From positions 1 to 5,526 of the forward strand of contig JAISKX010000106.1 of NCBI GenBank assembly GCA_031260765.1: DNA of 5,526 nt, in the 5' to 3' direction. This stretch comes from Endomicrobium sp. (GTDB lineage Bacteria; Elusimicrobiota; Endomicrobiia; Endomicrobiales; Endomicrobiaceae). Numbering within the stretch: position 1 is the first letter of the stretch; every line of letters starts with the position of its first letter. The notes under the pieces were generated by a model. The model did no database searches, was not told the origin of the DNA, and worked only from the letters and a program-made list of their open reading frames with translations. A program made the translations under genes and the position numbers. Positions 1 through 5,524 of this stretch are shown piece after piece.

Positions 1-7
1 GGATTAG

Positions 8-31
8 AAAATTAAAGAGTTTCCTCTTTAA
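8..31 (-). terminator. Probable Rho-independent terminator, GAAA-loop hairpin
   Basis: Read on the minus strand, a perfect 8-bp stem (TTAAAGAG / CTCTTTAA, 12-19 with 24-31) closes a GAAA tetraloop and is followed at once by TTTT (8-11). A short hairpin with a GNRA loop and a T run is the usual form of an intrinsic terminator. It lies about 110 bp past the MNT stop codon and would end the HEPN-MNT transcript. The stem is A/T-rich, so it may be weak alone; the hairpin at 39-57 comes just before it in the transcript and may act with it. Confidence 0.5.
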
Positions 32-38
32 AAATACT

Positions 39-57
39 CCATACCCCGAAGGTATGG
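39..57 (-). terminator. Hairpin with UUCG-type loop, terminator-like
   Basis: A perfect 7-bp stem, CCATACC (39-45) with GGTATGG (51-57), encloses five bases. On the minus strand the loop reads TTCGG, so it can fold as a very stable C(UUCG)G tetraloop. It is followed on that strand by AGTATTTTT, so the T run begins a few bases past the stem. It stands in tandem with the GAAA-loop hairpin at 12-31, and together they form a plausible two-part terminator for the HEPN-MNT operon. The offset T run makes this hairpin alone a less certain terminator. Confidence 0.45.
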
Positions 58-101
58 TTCCAAAAAGCTATATTAAATTGTTTTACATATTCCTTTTTAT
101 C

Positions 102-132
102 TATTAGGGCAGACACATGGGTCTGCCCCTAC
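102..132. repeat. 31-bp palindromic repeat, copy 1
   Basis: This 31-bp sequence is identical to 2369-2399 and lies in the same orientation. Its core is an inverted repeat, GGGCAGAC (107-114) and GTCTGCCC (121-128), around ACATGG, whose CATG centre extends the symmetry. It ends 7 bp after the MNT stop codon on the transcript side. Neither strand has a T run after the stem, so it is not a standard intrinsic terminator. It resembles REP-type short intergenic palindromes dispersed in a genome, but genome-wide copy number cannot be judged here. Confidence 0.85.
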
Positions 133-139
133 ATATAAA

Positions 140-460
140 TCAAATTATTCGAATGCCTGTTTTTATCACTTCATTTGCTATTAGATTATCATTGTTAAAA
201 TCTCTCGGCAAAAATGGGTGAGGCTCTATCATTGAATCAACCTTACTACAATATCTCATTAAAAGAACTCCGTCATCAACAGGGTCGTCTTTGAAACTCT
301 TACTGACAACCGCTATATCTATATCGCTATCTTTATGATTAGTCCCCGAAACATAAGAGCCGAACAAATATATTTTTTGTATATCTATATCTTTCTGTAA
401 AATTTTTGCATATTTATGGGCTTTTTCTTTCGCTATTAATAAATCTGTTTTTTTAGCCAT
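140..460 (-). CDS. MNT-type nucleotidyltransferase, MntA-like antitoxin
   Basis: This 106-residue protein is a minimal nucleotidyltransferase of the polymerase-beta fold. The signature GSX10DXD is intact: G34-S35, then D46 and D48, in the sequence LFGSYVSG...SDIDIAVV. A later acidic residue (E79 in IEPHPF, or D75) probably supplies the third metal ligand. Length and sequence fit the small MNT partners of HEPN proteins. In studied HepT-MntA pairs of the related DUF86 type, the MNT protein neutralises the HEPN RNase by adding AMP to a tyrosine; a similar role here is inferred. The start at 460 is supported by AAAGGAG about 8 bases upstream. The gene overlaps the 3' end of the HEPN gene by 25 bp, so the two are co-transcribed and probably translationally coupled. 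Confidence 0.9.
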   Translation of the reverse strand: MAKKTDLLIAKEKAHKYAKILQKDIDIQKIYLFGSYVSGTNHKDSDIDIAVVSKSFKDDPVDDGVLLMRYCSKVDSMIEPHPFLPRDFNNDNLIANEVIKTGIRII

Positions 461-834
461 TGCCTTGTCTCCTTTATTTTCTCTATCTTTGGCTGCGTAT
501 ATTTAAGAGTGCATTGCTTGTAGAATTTAAGTTTGTAATCTTGATAACGAGCATTTATTTGAAATGTTGTAAAAGTATTGAGGTCATTTTCCTGCTCTTT
601 TGTAAGAGGCAAATGAGATTTCTCAGCAAGAGCAACTAACTTATGTATTTTTGGCGGAGCAATTTCGGCGGGATTATTTTTTACAAATAGGGCTTTCAAT
701 AACTTTTCCAACATAAGATGCCCAATAAACAATGACCAATCATACCGTTTGCCAGCAAACATAAATTCCATAGTATTAAAATCCATATCTGAACATTTTA
801 CCCAAAAATCTATTTTTTCTTGTTTGGTCATCAT
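436..834 (-). CDS. HEPN domain protein, probable toxin partner of MNT
   Basis: This is a 132-residue all-helical HEPN protein. Recognisable pieces are the first helices with FIGHLMLEKLLKALFV (36-51), the PKIHKL segment (61-66) that matches the HEPN 'H-x-L' region, and INARYQDYK (93-101), the counterpart of the family's ARYPDY motif. HEPN toxins are usually RNases using RX4-6H, but here R96 is followed by Y-Q-D-Y-K and no histidine falls within reach, so ordinary RNase activity is uncertain. I place the start at 834: GGAG lies 7 bases upstream, and a promoter at 867-895 has its -10 box downstream of the alternative ATG at 876. A second ATG follows immediately. HEPN-first, MNT-second order with overlap is typical of the type VII-like toxin-antitoxin arrangement. 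Confidence 0.85.
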   Translation of the reverse strand: MMTKQEKIDFWVKCSDMDFNTMEFMFAGKRYDWSLFIGHLMLEKLLKALFVKNNPAEIAPPKIHKLVALAEKSHLPLTKEQENDLNTFTTFQINARYQDYKLKFYKQCTLKYTQPKIEKIKETRQWLKKQIY

Positions 835-866
835 TTTACAACTCCATCCGGTTTTTGATTGGCGGG

Positions 867-895
867 ATAATATCAAAAAGGGCTGTAAAAGACAA
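867..895 (-). promoter_or_regulatory. Probable sigma-70 promoter of the HEPN-MNT operon
   Basis: On the minus strand TTGTCT (890-895) and TATTAT (867-872) are 17 bp apart, a good fit to the -35/-10 consensus and spacing. Transcription would begin near 860, giving a leader of about 26 bases before the start at 834. The -35 box overlaps a small inverted repeat, CAAACG (893-898) with CGTTTG (907-912), which could be an operator or chance. Confidence 0.5.
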
Positions 896-996
896 ACGGC
901 GGGTTTCGTTTGCGGAGCAAATCTATATAAAGAGGATTATTTATTATCTATCTTGCTTGCCTCTTTTGCGGGAGAGAAATGGGAACGACGCGCTCT

Positions 997-1038
997 GCGT
1001 TGACCCTCTCCCTACACTCCCCCTCTTGTATGTGGAGG
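997..1038. repeat. CT-rich intergenic repeat, copy A, entering the rarD 3' end
   Basis: This stretch starts GCGTTGACCC and continues through a run of CCCT/CTCCC to GTGGAGG. It aligns with 2441-2481 with a few substitutions and a one-base gap. The C-rich centre and the GGAGG end are partly complementary and could pair. The neighbouring G+C-rich DNA up to about 1104 (with CCTTCGCTAAAGC and CCCTGCGGG) has the same foreign look beside the AT-rich rarD gene and may belong to the same element. The rarD stop codon (1012-1014) lies inside it. Confidence 0.65.
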
Positions 1039-1965
1039 AAAAAAACGACCGTCCACCTTCGCTAAAGCTACGGCGCGACCCTGCGGGCTTTGCGTTTTGT
1101 GGGGGATTGAGAAAATTATTATTCCTATCCAAATGCTGCTAAATGCGGCTAAGTGGGCGGTGGTGAAACTTTCTTTATAAATAAATATGCCTATTAACAT
1201 TGACAGAGTCGGGCATATATATTGCAGGAAACCTACGGTTTTTAGAGGAAGCTTTTTGGCGGCTGATGTAAAAAGTATTAGCGGGATGGCCGTGACTATG
1301 CCCGCGCCGATTAACAAGGATAAATCCGCCGCGCCTATATTGTGATAAACTCCACCTTTAAGGCTTGAATAATATTCATAGGCTATGGCTATGGGCGTAA
1401 TTAAAGAACTTTCTATGGCTATGCTTGATAGCGAAGAAATGGACAATTGTTTTTTGATTAAACCATAGATGGCAAAAGTGACGGCTAAGATTATTGAAAT
1501 CCAAGGCAATTGTCTAAATTGCCATACCATTATTGCCGTTCCTAAAAATGCAAAAAAGACGGCTATTTTTTGATTTCTTGTGAGTTTTTCTTTTAAAAAT
1601 AACATGGCAAAGAGGACGCTTACCAAAGGATTTATATAATAGCCCAAACTTGACGCCAAAATTTGACCCGAATTTACCGCATAAATAAAAAAGCCCCAAT
1701 TAAACACTATGGTGACTGCGGCGCAAATTTGCATTATCGCGCGTTTTTTATTTGAAAAAATAAATTTGACATCCACGCAAAATGCTTTTAAATTTTTGGA
1801 AACAAGAATTAAGCATAAAGAAAAGACTGCCGACCAAATAAAGCGATTAGCCAAAATATCAAGAGACGATACATGAGCCAATTGTTTCCAATAAAGAGGA
1901 AAAATTCCCCAAATAAAATAAGCCGATACCCCGCACAAAAAACCGATTTTTACATTTTTGTTCAA
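1012..1965 (-). CDS. rarD: RarD-type EamA/DMT-superfamily permease
   Basis: This is a 317-residue inner-membrane protein with about ten hydrophobic segments in two EamA halves. Family features include the N-terminal GVSAYFIWGIFPLYWK (12-27), the SLGYYINPLVSVLF region (106-119) with the following LKEKL, and LQYICPTLSMLIGI (247-260) in the second half. RarD is named from chloramphenicol-sensitivity work, but the transported substrate is not established. The start is TTG at 1963-1965, with AGAGG seven bases upstream and an in-frame stop just before it; no nearby ATG fits. It follows ridA by 10 bp and must share its transcript. RarD proteins are usually near 295-300 residues; here the natural end is near FSIP (285-288) and the hydrophilic tail after that (HKTQ to GGV) is encoded by repeat-like DNA. 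Confidence 0.92.
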   Translation of the reverse strand: MNKNVKIGFLCGVSAYFIWGIFPLYWKQLAHVSSLDILANRFIWSAVFSLCLILVSKNLKAFCVDVKFIFSNKKRAIMQICAAVTIVFNWGFFIYAVNSGQILASSLGYYINPLVSVLFAMLFLKEKLTRNQKIAVFFAFLGTAIMVWQFRQLPWISIILAVTFAIYGLIKKQLSISSLSSIAIESSLITPIAIAYEYYSSLKGGVYHNIGAADLSLLIGAGIVTAIPLILFTSAAKKLPLKTVGFLQYICPTLSMLIGIFIYKESFTTAHLAAFSSIWIGIIIFSIPHKTQSPQGRAVALAKVDGRFFPPHTRGGV

Positions 1966-1975
1966 TTGATTACCT

Positions 1976-2350
1976 CTATATAGCCGCTATTGCGTCAATT
2001 TCAACTGCGGCGGATTTGGGGAGTTTTGATACTTCTACGCATACGCGGGCTGGTTTGTGAGAGCCGAAAAAAGAAGCATAAACTTCATTTACTGCGGCAA
2101 AATCATTCATATTCTGTAAAAAGATACAGCATTTGACGATTTTTTCAATATCTCCGCCCGCCTCTAAAACAATTGCTTGGACATTTTCCAAACATTGTTT
2201 GGTTTGCTCTTTTATGTCTCCGCTTATCAATGTTTGGGTTTGCGGATTTAACGGAATTTGTCCTGAAACAAATAAAATATTCCCAGCTAATACTGCTTGA
2301 GAATAGGGACCTACTGCCTCCGGCGCTGATTTTGTGTTGATGATTTGCAT
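1976..2350 (-). CDS. ridA: RidA family reactive enamine/imine deaminase
   Basis: This 124-residue protein is a full-length cytoplasmic RidA (YjgF/YER057c/UK114 family). RidA trimers hydrolyse reactive enamine/imine intermediates, such as 2-aminoacrylate from serine or threonine dehydratases, to keto acids and ammonia, protecting PLP enzymes. The key residues are present: Y16 in GPYSQAV, the FVSGQIPLNP strand (27-36), R102 and C104 in PARVCVEV, and E117 in VEIDAIA, matching Y17, R105, C107 and E120 of the E. coli protein. The start at 2350 is chosen because AAGGAG lies five bases upstream and the protein then begins at the family's usual MQIINTKSAPEA; a longer reading from a GTG at 2383 would start inside a repeat. 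It is the first gene of an operon with rarD. Confidence 0.95.
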   Translation of the reverse strand: MQIINTKSAPEAVGPYSQAVLAGNILFVSGQIPLNPQTQTLISGDIKEQTKQCLENVQAIVLEAGGDIEKIVKCCIFLQNMNDFAAVNEVYASFFGSHKPARVCVEVSKLPKSAAVEIDAIAAI

Positions 2351-2368
2351 ATTATCTCCTTGTTTTTT

Positions 2369-2399
2369 TATTAGGGCAGACACATGGGTCTGCCCCTAC
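2369..2399. repeat. 31-bp palindromic repeat, copy 2, in the ridA leader
   Basis: This copy is identical over 31 bp to 102-132 and lies in the same orientation. The stem arms are 2374-2381 and 2388-2395. It ends 18 bp before the ridA start codon, just upstream of its ribosome binding site, so it would form a hairpin in the ridA mRNA leader. If the candidate promoter at 2403-2430 is used, the hairpin would sit at the very 5' end of the transcript. Confidence 0.85.
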
Positions 2400-2402
2400 G
2401 AT

Positions 2403-2430
2403 AATTTATTTGTTTGTTGTGTAATGACAA
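2403..2430 (-). promoter_or_regulatory. Possible promoter of the ridA-rarD operon
   Basis: On the minus strand TTGTCA (2425-2430, five of six matches to the -35 consensus) is followed after 16 bp by TAAATT (2403-2408, four of six to the -10); AATTAT at 2401-2406 with an 18-bp spacer is an alternative. Transcription would start near 2396. The -35 overlaps a small inverted repeat, GTTGT (2416-2420) with ACAAC (2427-2431). The -10 is weak, so this is tentative. Confidence 0.4.
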
Positions 2431-2440
2431 CTGCCGCGTT

Positions 2441-2481
2441 GCGTTGACCCCCTCCCTCACCCTCCCCCTTTCAGGTGGAGG
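2441..2481. repeat. CT-rich intergenic repeat, copy B
   Basis: This sequence is the counterpart of 997-1038, again starting GCGTTGACCC and ending GTGGAGG. It lies in the same orientation and carries no gene. It is followed within 15 bp by the long inverted repeat at 2496-2599, and the two may be parts of one element of about 160 bp. Both copies are followed by a short self-complementary TTCGC/GCGAAGC-like stretch (about 1053-1065 and 2494-2504). Confidence 0.65.
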
Positions 2482-2495
2482 GAACAGTTGCACTT

Positions 2496-2599
2496 CCGCG
2501 AAGCATTTTGAGCGTATTTTGGCAGAATTTGTCTGCGCCGTGTAGCTGCGCGTACATCAGCAGACAAATTGTGTCAAAAGACGACAAAAGGCAAAGCGG
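2496..2599. repeat. Long imperfect inverted repeat (about 104 bp)
   Basis: The heart is a perfect 11-bp inverted repeat, AATTTGTCTGC (2526-2536) and GCAGACAAATT (2560-2570). Outside one G/G mismatch the arms continue as TTTTGGCA (2517-2524) with TGTCAAAA (2572-2579), one pair being G-U, then CGT (2513-2515) with ACG (2581-2583), and more loosely to CCGC (2496-2499) with GCGG (2596-2599). Inside, TGTA and TACA (2541-2544, 2552-2555) can also pair. It begins 8 bp past the AEC stop codon, so the AEC transcript would end in this structure. No T run follows, so it is more likely a MITE-like or REP-like element, or an mRNA 3' stabiliser, than an intrinsic terminator. Confidence 0.75.
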
Positions 2600-2607
2600 C
2601 CATACCG

Positions 2608-3561
2608 TTAAAATAGTCCAAGCCATCTAAACAAAGATATATAGCCGAACATCGTCGCTATTGATAATGTTGTCGTCAAATATACAGATTGGGCTGAAAA
2701 TTCGGGCGCTACATTGTAATTTTTTGCCATTATCATATTAGTCACAGCGCAAGGAGCGGCAAAAGCTACCAAAAGAGCTCCAAGGTGAGGACCCGTAAAA
2801 CCGAAATATACCATAAAAGGCGCCGTTATGGCGGGGACTATTATCAATCTCATCAAACACAATCCCAAAACAGGCTTTATATTTCCCGTCAACTTTTTTA
2901 AATCTATTTGAGAGCCGAGCAAAAGCAAAGCCGTTGAAGGTCCCAAAGCGCCTACGGCAAAAATGCCTTTTTCTAATGATTGTGGAATTGAAATGCCCAA
3001 TAGAGATATTATTATGCCGAGAATGGAACTTGTGATAAGAGGATTTTTGCAAATATCTATCAGCGTGTGTTTGAGAGCAGCAGCCATATCAGTGTCTGAA
3101 CTTTGAGAATAATAGACAAAAGCGATTACCGATAAAAGATTAAACATTATGATTGTAATAGGCACAAGCATAGCGGCGGCTTTTAGTCCAGCGTCGCCAA
3201 ACATATTTATAGCAAGAGGCAGAGCGTATATTATATTGTTTGAGCGGAAAGCGCAGACAATAAAAATACATCTTTTATGGCGGTCTTTCATCGTAATGGT
3301 AAAAATACAAAAAGCGGCAATGGCTATAGCCAAAATTACGCTTATGCAAAAAATCACCATTTTAGAATTGAATTCGGCGTAAAAATCGATGGAAACTGTG
3401 CTGCAGAAAAGTTGGAAAGGCAAAAGATATTTAAAACAGAGTTTGTTTAAAAATAGTTTATCATTCTCTCCAATATGCCCCCGCCAAGAGATAAACCAAC
3501 CCAAAGCCATAATAAAGAGTATAGGCGCAATAGCGTTAAAACTAAATAAAAAAATTTCCAT
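2608..3561 (-). CDS. AEC (auxin efflux carrier) family permease
   Basis: This 317-residue protein is a membrane transporter of the AEC family (Mem_trans domain), the group containing bacterial MdcF/YfdV-like carriers. About ten membrane segments are visible, at roughly 5-25, 41-58, 68-90, 98-120, 125-150, 173-192, 200-218, 230-254, 258-279 and 288-312. The family's first-half motif appears as AFRSNNIIYALPLAINMFGD (104-123) and the second-half counterpart as AFAAPCAVTNMIMAKNY (266-282), both rich in polar and breaking residues within membrane helices. Family members move organic anions such as malate, malonate or related acids; the substrate here cannot be told. The start at 3561 has AAAGGA four bases upstream. 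It lies 115 bp after recQ on the same strand, with a possible own promoter, and is separated from ridA by repeats. Confidence 0.85.
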   Translation of the reverse strand: MEIFLFSFNAIAPILFIMALGWFISWRGHIGENDKLFLNKLCFKYLLPFQLFCSTVSIDFYAEFNSKMVIFCISVILAIAIAAFCIFTITMKDRHKRCIFIVCAFRSNNIIYALPLAINMFGDAGLKAAAMLVPITIIMFNLLSVIAFVYYSQSSDTDMAAALKHTLIDICKNPLITSSILGIIISLLGISIPQSLEKGIFAVGALGPSTALLLLGSQIDLKKLTGNIKPVLGLCLMRLIIVPAITAPFMVYFGFTGPHLGALLVAFAAPCAVTNMIMAKNYNVAPEFSAQSVYLTTTLSIATMFGYISLFRWLGLF

Positions 3562-3614
3562 GAATTCCTTTGAGATAAAGGCTGCCGCCCCGTCCGCATT
3601 AAGATAAGTTAATC

Positions 3615-3668
3615 AGCGTATTGATTTTGAGCTATTTTAGCATAAATCTGACTATACGCTATCTACAA
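3615..3668 (-). promoter_or_regulatory. Possible AEC gene promoter with overlapping inverted repeat
   Basis: In the recQ-AEC gap the minus strand carries TGCTAAAAT (3634-3642), an extended -10 without a clear -35; an alternative is TTGTAG (3663-3668), 18 bp, TATGCT (3639-3644). An imperfect inverted repeat brackets it: AGCGTAT (3615-3621) with ATACGCT (3654-3660), and inside it GATTT (3623-3627) with AAATC (3644-3648). This could be an operator or mRNA leader structure. The evidence is weak. Confidence 0.35.
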
Positions 3669-3676
3669 AAAAGAGT

Positions 3677-5524
3677 CTATCTGCCTTCAAAATCTTGTAT
3701 TGTTTTTAGGAATATTTCGCCGTATTGTTCTAATTTGCGGGCGCCTACGCCTGAGATTTTAGAAAATTCCTCTTTGTTTTTTGGGAATTTTTGGCACATA
3801 TCTATTAAGGCGCTATCGTGAAATACTATATAAGCCGGTATATGCTGCTGAACGGCTATGTCTTGGCGCAATTGTTTTAAGGCTGTATAAAGTTTGCTGT
3901 TTTTGGCGGCAAAGACTGCGTTTTTATTTTTGGCTTGCCCGCTTGCGGGTTGTTCTATTTCCTCTTGGACTTCTTGTCTGATTGAGTATTTCATCTCTAA
4001 TTTTATTCTATCTTTTAGGATTTCTTGTGAGCGGGCGCCCAATTTTAATACGGGATATTCCGTATGCGTTAGGCTTAGAAAATCGTTTAAGATTAAAAAG
4101 TTGATAGTCTCTTTTAATTTTTCTTTGGACTCCTTACATATATTATAAGTGGTCAATTTATCAAAATTTAAACTTCTGATTTTTTCGTTTTGAGCGCCTC
4201 TTAAAATATCTATCACTAAATTTTTGCCGTAATTTCCATTTATTCTATACACGCAAGATAGGATTTTTTGAGCAAGGATTGTGATGTCTTCTGTAATAGT
4301 CTCGGCATTGCAATTTCCGCAATTGGGACATTTATGATTTTTTACCTCTTGACCGAAATAGTTCAAGATATACGCTCTCAAACAATCTGTGGTATTGCAA
4401 TATAAATCCATCTCGCTTAATCTTTTGCGCTGCAATTCTTTTAGGCGCTCGGCTTCTTGCGGATTTTGATATTCTTTTTCGTGGTCATTATCTATCAAAA
4501 AGAGATTTGTTCTTATGTCTTGGGCATTGTATAAGATGATGCAGTCGGCGGGCGCGCCGTCCCTGCCCGCTCTGCCTGCTTCTTGATAATAGCTTTCCAA
4601 ATCCTGAGGCATATTATAATGAATGACGAAAGAGACATTGGACTTGTCTATGCCCATACCAAAAGCATTTGTAGCGGCGATTATATTTACACGGTCAAAA
4701 ATAAAATCGTCTTGATTTTTATGCCTCTCTTTTGCGCTAAGACCCGCATGATATGCGGCGGCTTTATACCCTTCTTGATTTAATTTTTCCGCGACTTTAT
4801 CCACATTTTTTCTCGTCAAACAATATATTATGCCCGACTTATCTTTTTTATCTTTTAAAATTTCCAGCAATTCTTTAAACTTTGTTTTGGGATGTTTAAC
4901 TTCAAAACACAAGTTTGGTCTGTCAAAATCCGCTACTGTGATTTTTGGATTTTTTAGCCTCAACATTTGAGAAATATCTTCTCTAACCTTAGGCGTAGCC
5001 GTAGCCGTAAAAGCACATACTGGCGGGCGGGCGTCTAAGCTGTCTATAAAATCGGCAATCTTTGTATAACTCGGACGAAAATCCTGCCCCCAATGGGATA
5101 CGCAATGAGCTTCGTCTATCACCATCATTGATATTTTTATTTTGCTTGCGAAACTTAAAAAACCTTCAAAATCTAACCTTTCTGGAGCTATATAAATCAG
5201 TTTATATTCGCCTCTATGGGCATTGCTCATTATCTCTTTAAATTGAGTTGTGGTGAGAGCGCTATTGATATAGGCTGATTTTATTCCGTTTTGCGTGAGG
5301 GCATTTGTTTGGTCTTTCATCAAAGAAATCAAGGGAGAAATGACAAGAGCAACCCCGTCAAACATCAAAGCAGGCAATTGAAAACAGATGGACTTTCCCG
5401 CGCCCGTAGGCATAATGCCCAAAACATCTTGACCATTGAGCGTTGCGTCTATCAATTCTTCCTGATGAGAGCGAAAAGCGCTATGTCCAAAATACTTTTT
5501 TAAAAATTCAAGTTTATTTTGCAT
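3677..5524 (-). CDS. recQ: ATP-dependent DNA helicase RecQ
   Basis: This 615-residue protein is a full-length RecQ, a 3'-5' DNA helicase that acts in recombination repair and stalled-fork processing. Motifs in order are: motif 0 with FRSHQ (17-21), Walker A PTGAGKS (39-45), ISPLISLMKDQ (62-72), the DEAH box (137-140) followed by the aromatic-rich loop CVSHWGQDFRPSY, TATATP (173-178), IIYCLTRKN (232-240), and motif VI QEAGRAGRDG (314-323). Zinc-binding cysteines are C381, C399, C402 and C405, then an RQC winged-helix region (about 410-510) and a C-terminal HRDC domain (about 543-615). The length matches E. coli RecQ. The start at 5524 fits the usual family N-terminus, but only two upstream bases are visible, so the ribosome binding site and any longer start cannot be checked. 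Confidence 0.96.
   Translation of the reverse strand: MQNKLEFLKKYFGHSAFRSHQEELIDATLNGQDVLGIMPTGAGKSICFQLPALMFDGVALVISPLISLMKDQTNALTQNGIKSAYINSALTTTQFKEIMSNAHRGEYKLIYIAPERLDFEGFLSFASKIKISMMVIDEAHCVSHWGQDFRPSYTKIADFIDSLDARPPVCAFTATATPKVREDISQMLRLKNPKITVADFDRPNLCFEVKHPKTKFKELLEILKDKKDKSGIIYCLTRKNVDKVAEKLNQEGYKAAAYHAGLSAKERHKNQDDFIFDRVNIIAATNAFGMGIDKSNVSFVIHYNMPQDLESYYQEAGRAGRDGAPADCIILYNAQDIRTNLFLIDNDHEKEYQNPQEAERLKELQRKRLSEMDLYCNTTDCLRAYILNYFGQEVKNHKCPNCGNCNAETITEDITILAQKILSCVYRINGNYGKNLVIDILRGAQNEKIRSLNFDKLTTYNICKESKEKLKETINFLILNDFLSLTHTEYPVLKLGARSQEILKDRIKLEMKYSIRQEVQEEIEQPASGQAKNKNAVFAAKNSKLYTALKQLRQDIAVQQHIPAYIVFHDSALIDMCQKFPKNKEEFSKISGVGARKLEQYGEIFLKTIQDFEGR

Noticed and set aside
835..876. 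Longer HEPN reading from an ATG at 876, adding 14 residues
   Set aside because: The added residues do not resemble the HEPN N-terminus, the good ribosome binding site belongs to the ATG at 834, and the likely -10 box lies inside the extension.
929..966. AAAGAGG (929-935) with CCTCTTT (960-966) as a rarD terminator
   Set aside because: The 7-bp stem encloses a 24-base loop and has no proper T run, so it is not convincing as an intrinsic terminator.
944..1142. Small open frames on both strands across the CT-rich repeat (944-1132 minus, 855-1142 plus)
   Set aside because: They run through repeat DNA and the rarD 3' end, lack good ribosome binding sites and read as low-complexity repeat translations rather than a protein family.
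2351..2383. Longer RidA reading from a GTG at 2383, adding 11 residues
   Set aside because: The GTG lies inside the 31-bp repeat, whereas the ATG at 2350 has a clear AAGGAG site and gives the standard family N-terminus.
2441..2599. CRISPR array
   Set aside because: The repeats differ from one another, are not regularly spaced and have no spacer pattern or cas genes nearby.
2738..3607. Overlapping frames within the AEC gene on both strands
   Set aside because: All are out-of-frame shadows of a well-supported membrane protein gene.
3660..3676. recQ terminator at the TTTTTT run just after its stop codon
   Set aside because: No stable hairpin precedes the T run on the minus strand.
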